64,000 nt of DNA from Isochrysis galbana (lineage: Eukaryota > Haptophyta > Isochrysidales > Isochrysidaceae). Shown here piece after piece: positions 42,273-53,527 of the stretch. The stretch's first letter is position 1. Every line of letters begins with the position of its first letter. The notes below the pieces were generated by a model. It saw only the letters and a list, made by a program, of their open reading frames with translations. It did no database searches and had not been told where the DNA came from. The stretch lies in NCBI GenBank assembly GCA_018136815.1, contig CM030931.1:9005881-9069880 (forward strand), given 5' to 3'. Both the position numbers and the translations under genes were made by a program.

Positions 42273-44497
42273 TCAAACTGCAGCACTACCCGCCCCAAAG
42301 CTGCGCGTGAACTGCTCGTACCGAGCAAGCTCAGTCTGGGCTACTGACGGCTTGGTAGTCTTGAGCGCGGTGTCAAAGTGGGCATATGTGACGGGAGGGG
42401 GTAGCAGAGCGCCTCCAGGAATATCCATGAGCCCCATGCGCTTGGCACCACGCGCGGTTTCTGCGCACGGCTCCCACCAGCCATCGGCACGTTGTCTGAA
42501 AGTGCGTGATGCTTGCAGCTCGCGAAGAGGAGCCATCAAGGCGTCACGGACCTATAGGAAAGAATTCAAGAGGCGACGGTCACAAAGTTGTGGAGGACAT
42601 GCGTCCCTCTTTTACAAGCACGCCTATACCGTGCCTAGGACCGTGAAAAGGGTTGAGCGTGCATGGAGGTCGCGCGGAACTGATAAGACGCAGGCTGTGA
42701 TGGTGATTCGGCCCGGTAACGGCGACCGGCAAGCATAGAGCATGAATCGACGCTCTCATCAGCATAGATGAAGGCTTGGCGGTATTGAACCAGCGGACCA
42801 AGTGCAATCACAGATAGCGGATGCAATTGGCAAGAAAGAGGCAAATACAAGAGCTCCACATGCAGCCCATCAACCCAGGCGTCACACCAGCACAGAGATG
42901 TCTGCGCCAGAGAGTCCGGCGGTGCGCCTCGCGAGTTCGTCAATCTGACCGGCGCTCAACGCATTCGGCGTCGTTCCTAAATGGATTTCTATGAGCCGCC
43001 GGCGAGCGACTGTGTCGGGCAGTGGCACGTACACACGTCGTTCGAATCGCCGACGGACGGCAGGGTCAAGCTCCCACGGCACGTTTGTCGCCCCTAAAAT
43101 CAAGACGCCGGGACCAGTAGATGACCTGCACAGTGAATGCCATGTGATGGTCAGAAGCGTACTCGAAGCTGCGCGCTGGTGCTGTGCAATCCGCTGGAAA
43201 GCACTCTGAGATGATCGGATTAACGAATGCTCACATGCAGACGAGGAGCTCATTCTTCAGCCGCCTGGACGAGTCTGTCTCATTATCCGATCTTGTTGAG
43301 GTGAGAGCATCCACCTCATCGATAAAGATGATCGAGGGTTTGCGAGCCTCTGCGGCTTCGAAAAGTGCTCGCACCTGAGGTATAGGAAGGGCGCAGACAC
43401 TCGAGCCGTTGCCAAAGATCAGCAGAAAACGCGCAAGAAGTGATGACGGCACTCACCAGCTTCTCGGACTCGCCTACCCATTTTGACGTCACGTCTGCGG
43501 ACGATATGGAGAAGAAAGTGGCATCGACCTCCGACGCTACCGCTCGCGCCAGATGACTCTTGCCTGACGAATGAAGGGTCCCACCCGTGTGAGAGCGCTG
43601 AGATAGGCGAGCGCCGAGATAGGCAACTTATCCAGACACGCCTGGTAATACCTGGTAATATCTACCCGCGAATCGCAGCACGCGCTGGGCGTGCAGATCC
43701 GTAGCAGTGTGGATGATGGGTCCCAGCATTAGTTCCACAAAAGTGCTCCTTAGCCGGATGCCAACGCGGGATGCTTAGGGTAGTTAGTGTCTTGAGGTTG
43801 TAGGCGAGGCCTCACCTGTTCCCGGAGGCCCGTAGAGAAGTACTCCTTTCCAGGGCTTGCGTGCACCCACAAAGAGCGAGGGGAACTTGACGGGCAGCAC
43901 GACCGCTTCGTGCAAAGCCGCCTTGGCATCTTCCAACCCGGCAACATCCTCCCACCGGATGTTTGGCTTCTCCGTCAGAATTGCCGCCTCGAGCCCCGGA
44001 TCGAGTGGAGCAGATGTCGCGTGCGAAGTCTGATGCGGCTGCGCTCCCGTTCCCTTGGACGCAGCCTGCGGCCCACCCCGCGCGCCCCCACGTGCCCCTC
44101 TGCCACCTGCACCCCCCACTCCCGGCGGAAAAGGCGCTGTCGCCCTCCTGCCAAGCGCCACCTTTCCGCCCCCTCGCGCGGCTGGCTTGAGGGGCGACAC
44201 CTTTCGCTTGAGCTCCTCCGCCCGTTCTAGACATCGCCACGCGTTCTGCCTCATCTGGCTCGCCACGCCCTCATCCGGCTCTGTCCGGATGGTCGCGAGG
44301 AGCGAAGAGACTCCGGACTCATACAGAGCTAGTGCAAGAGCGGCCTCTCCGGCCTCGTCCGCCTTGGCCGCCTCGTTGAGAGTGCGCAGTGGTACGGCGT
44401 GCTTGCTCGGCGAACCGCTCGACGATGCGCCTGGGCTGCAGCTTCCCCCAGCACCGGAGGGGGAAGAGGAGGAGGAGAGGCGGCGCGAGGCGAACAT
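42273..44497 (-). CDS. VPS4: VPS4 AAA ATPase (ESCRT-III disassembly)
   Basis: Predicted 481-aa AAA ATPase that disassembles ESCRT-III polymers during multivesicular-body formation, membrane scission and cytokinesis. Five exons: 44497-43816, 43563-43457, 43374-43235, 43125-42888 and 42551-42273, all GT-AG, together an exact multiple of three. The start is the first ATG (ATGTTCGCC). Residues 36-100 form an MIT domain ([20 protein letters not shown]...[10 protein letters not shown]). A Gly/Ala-rich linker precedes [20 protein letters not shown]. Walker A is GPPGTGKS (222-229), rejoined across the first intron. The pore loop is SKWVGESEK. Walker B is [10 protein letters not shown] (about 278-287). 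[20 protein letters not shown] is sensor 1 plus arginine fingers. The end, [21 protein letters not shown], is the VPS4-type C-terminal helix, which separates it from katanin or spastin. All catalytic residues are present. Confidence 0.92.
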
Positions 44498-44524
44498 CGC
44501 GCACCTCACGCAACAGTCCCACGC

Positions 44525-44542
44525 GATGAGAGAGAGAGAGAA

Positions 44543-44591
<49 letters not shown>

Positions 44592-44700
44592 AGAGAAGAG
44601 AGAACAGAGAAAAGGACTGCTCAAACCTAAGTACTTCACACCCTTCAAAGTAGAGCTATGAAGGAGAGTAGTACTCTAGTACTCTAGAGTAGCACGGAAA
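44525..44700 (-). promoter_or_regulatory. VPS4 upstream region with pyrimidine leader and shared 20-mer
   Basis: 44525-44612 is GA-rich on the plus strand, i.e. CT-rich on the VPS4 coding strand, directly before the ATG. AGTACTCTAGTACTCTAGAG at 44670-44689 is identical to 16365-16384. Promoter function is inferred from position. Confidence 0.35.
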
Positions 44701-46695
44701 CAACGAGTAAGTACAGGACGACTCCGAGAGGACAGGAGTACTCCTTCCTACTTTACTCCAAGTCAAAAATATTCTTGGGGTCCCTTGAGGAGAACAAAGC
44801 TCAAAAAAAATGAAAAAATAAAACCTCAAGGGACTGTACCAGCCCGGTACGAACGATAATCAGTTGTGTATTTTGACCGTGCGTGGCCTCTCTTTCGTAA
44901 CTCTTTTTCCCCCTTTGCGCGCGGAGAGCAGCGAGCAACCGCGGGGGCGCAGCCCCCCCCCCCCCTAGACGTGCCATGGCGGCTGTGCCTCGCGTGGTCA
45001 GCCCTCGCCGGGAGCGCCGTCGGACGGAAAGCGACCGTTTATACAATGCGGCCTTGTCCACGACCAGCCTGAGCTGAAAGCGCACGTTCACACGCAGACT
45101 GCTCGGCTACGAGCGGCGCCGCTGCCGCGACATCTACTTCCGAGGGCGGGGGAAGGGGCGGGGGGGCGGGGGGGGGGAGGGTAGAGGGGGGGGGGGGGCA
45201 GTAGAGGTCACAAGTGCAGAACGGGGACGGTAGAAGTCCCGCGCCTTCAGAGGCGGAGTGAGGATATGGATATATTATGGCTGAATACTTGGCGTCGCTA
45301 TCGAAAAAGTAAAAAGTCGTCGTTTTGTAATGTGACATCCTCATTTCATCCCATAAAACTGAGAATTGATTATGAGCCCATACCCATATCTCCCTTCACT
45401 GCTCACACTGCACACTACGCCACGCCCAACACACAACGGAAGCTGTTACTGATAATGCATCAGTACTAGTACTAGTACGGACTTCTAGTCCGGACAACGG
45501 CCTGCCTGCCTGCCGTATGCATGCAGCAGGTAGACCGTCCATACAATTTATGACACAAGTCACCCGCGCAGCGAGCACAAATTCGACGAAATTCATCTCC
45601 TGTGGCCCATTTTCTTACATCGAGTCGGCGTCTTTGCCTTTGCAGAGGGATGAGACTCTCAGGGGGGTCAGGCGGGGCTATGCGCGTCGCTCGCTCATGA
45701 CTCATGAGCCCATTCGGGCGGCCTAACTAAAACCAATGGCTTCCACAGCCGGTCACCAGTCAGATGGGACGGCAGGGGCAAGGTGGAATGCTTGCTGAGC
45801 GCGCGATTCAAAAGCGCTGGCTCACCTCAACCAGTCCTCACCAACGCTCGTATGCTCAACGCTCAACGTCCGTCTACAAAACAGGGAAGATCGGAAGATG
45901 TTGAGTCTATGAATTAATTAGCTCTCAAAAGCTCGTGCATGTGGGCTTGTATGGGCTAACTCTAACTCTAGGGCCCTGTATGTGCGGCATACCTCTGAAA
46001 ACTCGTATCAAGGCACAAGGCCAGACGATTCCAGCGCGAGCGCAGACACAGCACACAGCACACTGCGCGAGCGAGTGGGATGAGGGGACGCATGGGGGGC
46101 CATGGGGCGTCACGAGCCGGAGCGTTGGTGCATCCATTGCCACCGCCAGCTGTCCCGCAAAGGGGCCAGGGCGACAACTTTCTCACCTGTGGGTATCGCC
46201 AAGAAATGGTCGTGGCGGCCGCGCTGCCGCGCTGTCCTCTGGTAGGCAGTAGGCAGGCAATCGCAAACAGGGACGGCCGCCATCGCCATCCCTACAAGAA
46301 CGAGTAAACATGATCTTTTACGTGAACATGAAAATAATTCTATTCGTGAGTAGTTCCCCCCCCCCCCCCCACTTCGCTACAGTGGAATACCGGAGTTGGA
46401 ATACCGGAGGGAATACAGAATACAAGCAGAGGGGGGAGCACCGGAGGGGCGGAGTACCGGAGGCGCATAACATTGTGTATGGCTAATGGTGGTAGTATTA
46501 GCATGTGCATGTAGCACATAATACTAGACTGCGCCCGACAACCCACACAATAGGCAATGGGCCGTTCTGCGCCGTTGACATCAACTTGCGCATAGCCTGC
46601 CGTGGCGAGTGGCGAGGGCTGTTTTCGCATGGTGAACACGCGGCGAGCGTGGCCTCGAGAGGTGCTTTCAGAAGGAGAGCGCCCTGATCGAGGAC
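44701..46695. other. Intergenic, no gene seen
   Basis: Contains C- and G-runs (44955-44966, 45158-45198, 46357-46371) and tri-/tetranucleotide-poor unique DNA. Open frames are short, without domains, and no splice pattern links them. Confidence 0.5.
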
Positions 46696-49600
46696 TCAAT
46701 CTGGGCTGTAGCTTGGGCCAAATGTCGCTATCGCGACCTCGCCTCTCCATATGGCGTGCGAGCTGCGCGCGACCTCCACTACGATCCTTCGATCCGTTGG
46801 CAGCTCAACTGGCACCGTGAAGCGCACGAGCCGTCCGTCACCAATGCTAGCGATTGCGACGTCTCCAGGAGAAATGCTTACAGGAACGGTGATCTCAAAC
46901 AACTCAATGATAAAAGGGGCGGCATTCTCGGAGGAAAACGCAGCAAAATCGTCACTACCATTGCAGCACTCACCGCTGGTGGGCGCGTCGTCCTCAACAT
47001 TCGTCCCAATCGTGCCATCCTCCGCAAAAACGGAGGTGTCGACTTTCGTGTTCCAAGTGGGTGCACAGAAGACGACGCCCCCCGGCGTTGACGGCAATAG
47101 AAGCGCAGCAAGTGGAGGGTCCGAGGTGGTTTGCGCGGCGGTCGCCGCCGTTCCGCCCGATCGGAGTTCATCCAGCGTGCTTCCATCGCCGTCACCGCTC
47201 GCCCTAGGTATTCCACTCCCGCTCGACGCGACGCACTCGTCGCTCTGAGGAGTCGTAGTTTGGCCGGGGTCGGACTCGGTGGCGACGTGTGGCAGCTGCA
47301 CTAGAAGAAGGCGGGGCTCGCTGGAGGACTCACCAGATGCCACTTCCACCGCAAACCGCGCCTGCCCAGCGCGAACTGCAGCGCGCGCGCTGAGCGGGGG
47401 CGGCAAACTATCGGCGCCCTCAGCGCTCGGCTCGGGAGGGAAAACAGGGGGTTTGTGCTGCAGCCGGATGTGGAGCGGCTGTCCTGATGCAGCCGCGTGA
47501 GGCACCAAGACTGCGACCCGTGAGAGGCGACCGGGACCCTCGTCAAGATGGACACTCACCATCACCACGTTCCCCGCCTCAAGGGCGGTGTTGCATTCAA
47601 GCACGTACTCAGAGGCTAAGGAGTCCTGAGAGCAGGTGACACTAGCTGTAGGCTGGGTACGCCGTGCTCCCTCCACAAATGGCACATCCGTGGGGCGTGT
47701 TCGACCGGGACGGCAAGCTGAAGGTGTGCCATCAGACGCCGCCGTGGTTAATGACCGCGTGCAAGGGCCGTTGCCATCAAGCTGAGGGAGCTTGAGAGCT
47801 AGCTTGCCGCCCCGCCAGCCCTTGGGCGCCATGACATTTAGTCGGATGCCTGCAAACTCCGCTTGGAACGGCTGGCCTGGCTTAATACCCGGAGGAGGCA
47901 CCACGTAGTAGAGCCCCTGGCAAGAGGGCGGCGCAGGCCGTCGGGGAGTCGGCTGTGGCCGCTCGTTTGAGGTGGGGGCAGCAGCGGTGGCGGAGTTGAG
48001 GCAGAGCGCGGAAATGGACTGGAGCGCCAAGTTGACCGCGCCCCTGCCTCGAATCACGGCCGATCGATTCTCATGCTGCGAGCCGGCAGCGCCAGATGGT
48101 ATGTATGACATGGTATGGAAGTCGAAGAGTCGCATCAGTCTAGCGTTCATGGCGACCTCAACGCCTCCGTTGAGCCCGGTTGAGGTGGGCCTGATTCCGT
48201 GCTGGCCGTCGAGTTGGAGTAATCCGTCTTCGTCGCAAGTGGCAGCTGCCGAAGGCGCCGTCACCGCAGCCGAGCTGGCGACTGGACCCTCACCCAATGC
48301 CCGACCAACACGATCCGTGGCCATCTCGCACGACAACTGTTCGGCGCCCCACTCGTACGAGGCATCGTCTGCCACGGAAGGCAGGAACAGCTCGTCCTCG
48401 CTGTCATTGTGCTTGCTGCGAGCAGCCCTGCTCGGAGCGGGAGCAGGCAAGGTGCGTGCCGTGGCCGTCTCGGGGTGCATCTCGTCCGACGCCAATAACG
48501 AGCAGAGCAAGCCCTCGCAACCAATGGTTTCCCACACATTCATCGTCGAAATGGTCGCGTGCAACCGCTTTCCCAGACTTCCCACGCCGCGTGGACGTTC
48601 AGCCACGATGGGGTCGAGCCCAGCAACATCGTCACGTACTCGATCCGCCTCTTGACGGAACTCGCGCCAGCGCATCACCACCCGGTCCCAAACACCTGAT
48701 GGCGTCTCATGCCACGCGTGCACGGGCGTGGGCGTGCCCGCGCCATGCACAACGCTAGCGGCGCCCTCCTCTACAGCAGGTACGTCGCCACCAGCTTCCT
48801 CGATGGTCTCAGACGAAGATCGTGCTGAGGCTCGCGCTAATACTGCATCACGCCGCCATGCGTCCCAGAGCGCCAGTGAATGCGCCCTGCGATCTTTCGG
48901 TAGCTCCGCTTCTGGCTCGATCGGTCCGCCCACTCTCAGTAACGGCCCGGAACCGCAGTGCCTAAAGCTCGGATAGGCGTCCCAGCGGGGACCTGCGGGT
49001 ATCTGCCACGTCTCGCGGGGCGCGTTAGCGTGGGCAGCGGCAAGTATTGGTGACCTTGGCGATGATAGCTCGATCGTGTGGGCCGATGACAACTCGGCTA
49101 AGCGCCCATTCGCCCTGATCTCACACAGTTCTTCTGGCGAGAGGTCCTGGGAGGAGCTCTCAAAGGGCAGCAGGCCGTCGCGCACCGAGGATGCCGCCGG
49201 AGGACCTTCACAGCAGAGGGCCCGGCTTGCCGTTGGCCCCGGCAATAATGTGACGGCCGTCGTGGAGGCCTGCGTCATGACCGCAACGGCTCGCGAGACC
49301 GCCTGTGCTGCAGCCATCATACGAGCTGGTGGATCTGCTGCCGTGCTCTGCGAGGCGTCCGCCAATTTCCGCCTCTTGCTGCGCGCCATACAACCTCGAT
49401 TGGTTCTGCCTCCTTGTGCGCCCTCGGCTCCTTGTTCCCCTAGTACCTTCCTGCGCCAACGCCCTCGTCCGCGTGTGGCATCACCACCTGTCGTTGCGCT
49501 TACAGCATCGTCACAGTCGGTGGGGGCCACACACATTTCCTCCTCGCTTTCTGCCAACCCTTCGCACCGGCCACCCAGCGCTAGTAGCACTTCGCCGGCC

Positions 49601-50766
49601 TCGAGTGATGAGTGAGGCGACCCACCGCTCTGTGCCGCGTGCTGGGCTCCATTTCGGTGCCGAGCAGCCTGCCGTGTTCCCCGTTTGCCGGCTGGGCTCT
49701 CCCCCTCCTCCCTCGCTGCGTCAATTGGTGGGCGAGAAGCAGCGAGTACGGCGGAGGCGGTGTGGCGGCCGCCATTTCTTGCAGCAGCAGAAATAGTTGA
49801 GCCGTGATGTCTATTTGACACGCTCAAGCACACCCCACGCCCGTGTCCTCTGCCCCGCCTGCTGCCCCTCGCAGTACGTGCGATCCGATTGGTATCTTTC
49901 AACACCGCCCGCTCATCCTTCCTAGTCTTGTGCTCCACGTTGCCTCTTTCCTCCGACCGCCCTCCTTGCCGGATAACGAGACCTGCCAGCTCGCATGCCG
50001 AGTTCATCCTCACGTCATGTTGTGCTCCGCTAGTGACCGACGATTGCCCAACTGTGCTTGCTTGGCGCCTGCGCATGTTCGCTCTTTTTGCCATATCTAC
50101 CTCGTTCGCCTCGCTTTCACCGCACCTTTCTCTCAGATCTCGCTTCCGTCGCGTTCCTCGCTCGCTCGCGACCCCGCTCTTAAATCGTTCCTGATTCTCG
50201 TTCCCATCATCTTCTCTTCCAGACAGTGTGCATGGTGCCATTCTCCTGTCCCTTGCGCGGAGATCCTCCTCATAGATTTCGTCTTCATCAAGGTCGAGCT
50301 GCAAACCATCTGTCTGATCACCAACCCCTCTTCCTATCCCTCTCCCCCTTCCCCTCCGCTTTGCCTCCCACCTCCCTCTCCCCTTGCCTCGTCTTCCACC
50401 TTCTCCTCTCGCTCTCCCCTCGTCCCTGCCTCCCTCCGCCTCCCTGTTGCTATGCTCCGTTCCCTCCCTGCTGCCCTCTGCTCCTCCTCCTTCGCCTCCA
50501 GCACTCACCGCCTCCCCCTCTCCCCTCCTCCCTCTCCTTCCCTCTCTCTCCTTCTCTCCCTCCCCTCTCTCTCCTCTCTCTCCTTCCTCCGCCTCTCTCT
50601 CCTCCTCCCTCTCTCTCTCTGAGAGCCGGCCGACGTCGTGGGTGCGGCGCGGCGTGACAGCGAATGAGCGCGCCGGCCGCGCCCTCTGGCCCAACGCGAC
50701 CACCTCGCAGATGCCCGCGTGCCATGCTGGCTTGGTGCAGCCCATCTGGCCGCACAGCGGCGCCAT
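46696..50766 (-). CDS. Large protein with CCHC-like N-terminus and PGQ-type beta repeats
   Basis: 1356-aa open frame from the ATG at 50766; a further upstream frame is only GA-microsatellite translation. The N-terminus, CGQMGCTKPAWHAGICEV, has Cys-x4-Cys-x5-His-x3-Cys spacing, a possible small zinc-binding motif. Residues 40-560 are Arg/Glu/Gly-rich, probably disordered and basic. The C-terminal 400 residues hold about four related strand-rich units: YVVPPPGIKPGQPFQAEFAG...MAPKGWRGGKLALKLP, VMVSVHLDEGPGRLSRVAVL...GQPLHIRL, ARFAVEVASGESSS...LLLVQLP, and EITVPVSISPGDVAIASIG...FTVPVELPTDRRIVVEV. PPGxxPGQ-type modules recur in algal and oomycete proteins, but I know no function. No membrane segment is seen. 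The leader is strongly CT-rich on the coding strand. Confidence 0.68.
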   Translation of the reverse strand: MAPLCGQMGCTKPAWHAGICEVVALGQRARPARSFAVTPRRTHDVGRLSEREREEEREAEEGERGERGEGEKEREGRRGRRGEGEAVSAGGEGGGAEGSREGTEHSNREAEGGRDEGRARGEGGRRGKGRGRWEAKRRGRGRGIGRGVGDQTDGLQLDLDEDEIYEEDLRARDRRMAPCTLSGREDDGNENQERFKSGVASERGTRRKRDLRERCGESEANEVDMAKRANMRRRQASTVGQSSVTSGAQHDVRMNSACELAGLVIRQGGRSEERGNVEHKTRKDERAVLKDTNRIARTARGSRRGRGHGRGVCLSVSNRHHGSTISAAARNGGRHTASAVLAASRPPIDAAREEGESPAGKRGTRQAARHRNGAQHAAQSGGSPHSSLEAGEVLLALGGRCEGLAESEEEMCVAPTDCDDAVSATTGGDATRGRGRWRRKVLGEQGAEGAQGGRTNRGCMARSKRRKLADASQSTAADPPARMMAAAQAVSRAVAVMTQASTTAVTLLPGPTASRALCCEGPPAASSVRDGLLPFESSSQDLSPEELCEIRANGRLAELSSAHTIELSSPRSPILAAAHANAPRETWQIPAGPRWDAYPSFRHCGSGPLLRVGGPIEPEAELPKDRRAHSLALWDAWRRDAVLARASARSSSETIEEAGGDVPAVEEGAASVVHGAGTPTPVHAWHETPSGVWDRVVMRWREFRQEADRVRDDVAGLDPIVAERPRGVGSLGKRLHATISTMNVWETIGCEGLLCSLLASDEMHPETATARTLPAPAPSRAARSKHNDSEDELFLPSVADDASYEWGAEQLSCEMATDRVGRALGEGPVASSAAVTAPSAAATCDEDGLLQLDGQHGIRPTSTGLNGGVEVAMNARLMRLFDFHTMSYIPSGAAGSQHENRSAVIRGRGAVNLALQSISALCLNSATAAAPTSNERPQPTPRRPAPPSCQGLYYVVPPPGIKPGQPFQAEFAGIRLNVMAPKGWRGGKLALKLPQLDGNGPCTRSLTTAASDGTPSACRPGRTRPTDVPFVEGARRTQPTASVTCSQDSLASEYVLECNTALEAGNVVMVSVHLDEGPGRLSRVAVLVPHAAASGQPLHIRLQHKPPVFPPEPSAEGADSLPPPLSARAAVRAGQARFAVEVASGESSSEPRLLLVQLPHVATESDPGQTTTPQSDECVASSGSGIPRASGDGDGSTLDELRSGGTAATAAQTTSDPPLAALLLPSTPGGVVFCAPTWNTKVDTSVFAEDGTIGTNVEDDAPTSGECCNGSDDFAAFSSENAAPFIIELFEITVPVSISPGDVAIASIGDGRLVRFTVPVELPTDRRIVVEVARSSHAIWRGEVAIATFGPSYSPD

Positions 50767-50887
50767 GAGAGAGGGAGGGAGGGAGGGAGGGAAGGAGAGA
50801 GAGAAGAGAGGGAAAGAGAGAGAAGAGAGAGGGGGTGGGAGGGAGAGAGGGGGTGGGAGGGGAGGGGGAGAAAGAGAGAGAGTAGGG

Positions 50888-50919
<32 letters not shown>

Positions 50920-51014
50920 GAAGAGAGAGAGGAAGAGAGAGAGGATGAGAGAGAGGAAGAGAGAGAGGAAGAGAGAGAGGAAGAGAGAGAGGAAGAGAGA
51001 GAGGAAGAGAGAGA

Positions 51015-51052
<38 letters not shown>

Positions 51053-51053
51053 A
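50767..51053. repeat. Purine-rich GAGAGAGAGGAA array
   Basis: Compound GA/GGGA tract with a regular GAGAGAGAGGAA 12-base period at about 50920-51020. It lies immediately 5' of the minus-strand gene, so its transcript leader would be pyrimidine-rich. Confidence 0.9.
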
Positions 51054-53527
51054 CTCTTCTCTCGTTTTACTGAGCTCTTCCTGCTGTGAGAAAGGGAAGT
51101 TGTGTATTCAGGCTATTCATAGGCACTCTACTCTATACAACCAGACTTATTTTTGTGTGGGCGGTTTGACATACTACTTTACTCGTAGTATGTGAGAGGA
51201 GAGAACTGGCGCGAAGAAGGGGTTGTTCCCGCCTCGACTTTTCACTGGCAGCGTCTAAATATCCATTCTACATCTACACGTCATTTAGTAGATACTAGTA
51301 CAGTATGGGTGCACCACTAAGAAAACAGGAGTGAACAAAGGTCGTTTGCCTTCATTTGGTACCCCCCGAACACACACAAGCGACAAGCGCGCCCTCCCTC
51401 TCTGCTCTCTGGTGCTGGTGTCGTCTTGTGTCTTTATGGACCGAAGAAAGTTATTACCGCATCCTTGTGATGGTGATGGTATCGGGTGTCGGCGTCAAAG
51501 ACTTTATTTCTTCCCTGAGTCGAATGATTCCACACGACATTCGAGTGATGTTTTCTTGATGCCGAAAATCGTGACACGCACGCCAGTACATGGAAGATTC
51601 GGGCGGGCCACTCAGAGGCACAGGACACAAGAGGAAGGCGTGAACAACCACTGGGGGCCGGTGCACCCCGCCCAACCCAGCCCTCCCCACGACCTGGGCC
51701 CCTACGTAGAGCACAAGGGCACAAGGGGAGATGCCGTAAGGCGGGAAGTGAGGGAGAGGAAGGGAAATGGGCGTGGCTACGCTACAGTAGATGATCCCAA
51801 GGCCACGCGCGAGGCGAGATTATTAAAAGGTTTTTTTTCTTAATGCCGAAAAGGTCCGCTCTTTTCTCGCTCGGTCTTTGTTCGTACTACCGTAGGCAGG
51901 TGACGAATTGGAATGGCCCAGAGGGCCTGAGGGCAATGAGGAAGGAGCAAGGCCGGCGGCAGGCGCGGCGAAGGAGACGACTTCGGAGCAGGGTGTATGG
52001 GTTCACGTTTACCCGGTGTTGACCCACTTTGCGTTAACACCTCCATTGGCTAGGTGTGGCACATGCGTTAACACCTCAATCTGCAAGTGTTGGTACCAGC
52101 AGCGGGTTAACACCACACTGCCAGTGCTGTAGGGAAAACCCAGTGAGGCGGACCGACCTACGTCGGGCGACTCACCGGGGGAAAACACCGAGGGGGGGGG
52201 GGGGGGGGCTCTCGTCGAGAAGCAGAACGGCCCTTGCAGCTCGCGCCGCGAGCAGTCCTCGAAGAAATAAATGACTGCACCCCCCGATACCTGCCACAAG
52301 GACGTCTTGAGCCACTCCCTTCCTCTCTTCCTCCTGTCGCCAGCCGCCCCCCTTCGCCCGTTTGCTAACGCAAACGGGGCCCGTTTCTTACCACACTCCA
52401 TGGGGGGGGTGCAAAACCCCCCCTCTCCCTCTCTCCATTCTTCTCCACCCCTCTCCTTGCGGCGCGTCGCCATGCGGCGCGCCACGGCCTGCTCTCAGAG
52501 GCCCGGATTTTCTCGGGGCTAGGGGGGTGAGGGCGAAGTGCTTGTGGAGGCAAGCAACAAGCAAGCGCGCCTCGATGTTAGAGGTGGTGGGCTGGAAGTC
52601 GATCGAGGAAACGGAGATAAGGGGAGCTCCTCCGGCGCGGTTGTGCGCGGCACGCCTGTCGCCCGCACCACACGCCGCGCCGTGTGGCGGGTCGCGCACA
52701 AGGGGACGGGCTACGCCGTGCTCGGCGTGGGCGTCTAGGCGTCTACCAGGCCCTCTCGGGGCGCGCCCTCATGCCGAGCCAAGGCGACGCCGTTCTCGTC
52801 GCGTACGTGGTGCTCCTGGGCCTCTCCTTCGGGGTGCTCGCGGGGGGGCTCATGGTAGGGTGAGAGTCCCCACGGGAGGGGAAGAAACCCTGAGGGAAAG
52901 GAGACCAAATGAAGGCAAGCCGCCTTCTCCCACGCTTGCCACGCTGGCCATTGGAGCCTCCCAGCGGCCTCTGTATGCCTGGCGACCAGGGGAGGGGGGG
53001 AGTCAGCTCGAGGGCAGGCCCAGTATGGGCGTGGGAGTGCGATTCGCGGCCCGCGCCCACTAGGGGTCTGGGCCAGAGTGTTGATTGCCCAGCCCCTGCC
53101 AGAGGGCAGGGGCTGAGGTTGATTGTACGGGCCCACCCCGGGGGGTGTCCGCGATGGAGAGAGGGGGGCGCGAGGCCCCCATTGACCCCCACTTATAAAA
53201 GTAGGTTCATATTGAAAGGTTCTTCGTAACATACACAGTAATACACCATACATCGCCCCTGTTGTCATAACTTTTTTTAAGCCCGATAGTTCAAGATCAA
53301 TGTACACCAAGCCGTACATTTTCGTTCAGGCTGCTGACGGGCCTGAGCCCTCACCCCCTCTGAACTGTGAACCGTCTCTCACCGCCGCACCTGCCGCCGA
53401 TGACCGATGAGAGTCAAACCATTGACGTGGATGGAGAAATATGAAAACGCTAAAGTTCCCTCGGCTCCGGCTTCCGATCTTAGATGAAGTGGCGAGGGAG
53501 TTGTGTGCTCCCGACTGAGCCTCATCA
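51054..53527. other. Repeat-filled interval, no host gene
   Basis: 51725-51840 belongs to the family seen at 13360-13500. 51908-51996 is one arm of the 19.7-kb inverted-repeat element. About 52140-53207 is an inverted copy of element D (26.65-27.48 kb), starting at the AACACTGCCAGTG/GGGAAAACCCAGTGAGGCGGACC side and ending CACTTATAAAAGTAGGTT. It carries a segment near 52520-52740 that the other copy lacks. A G-run of about 20 lies at 52190-52208. Open frames here are shared by repeat copies and Pro/Arg-rich; I reject them as genes. Confidence 0.55.

Noticed and set aside
44498-44509. Upstream VPS4 start giving a slightly longer protein
   Set aside because: The codon at 44507-44509 is GTG, not ATG; the first ATG is at 44497.
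50767-51054. N-terminal extension of the 1356-aa protein
   Set aside because: Encoded entirely by the GA-rich array; the ATG at 50766 begins the Cys-containing, gene-like sequence.
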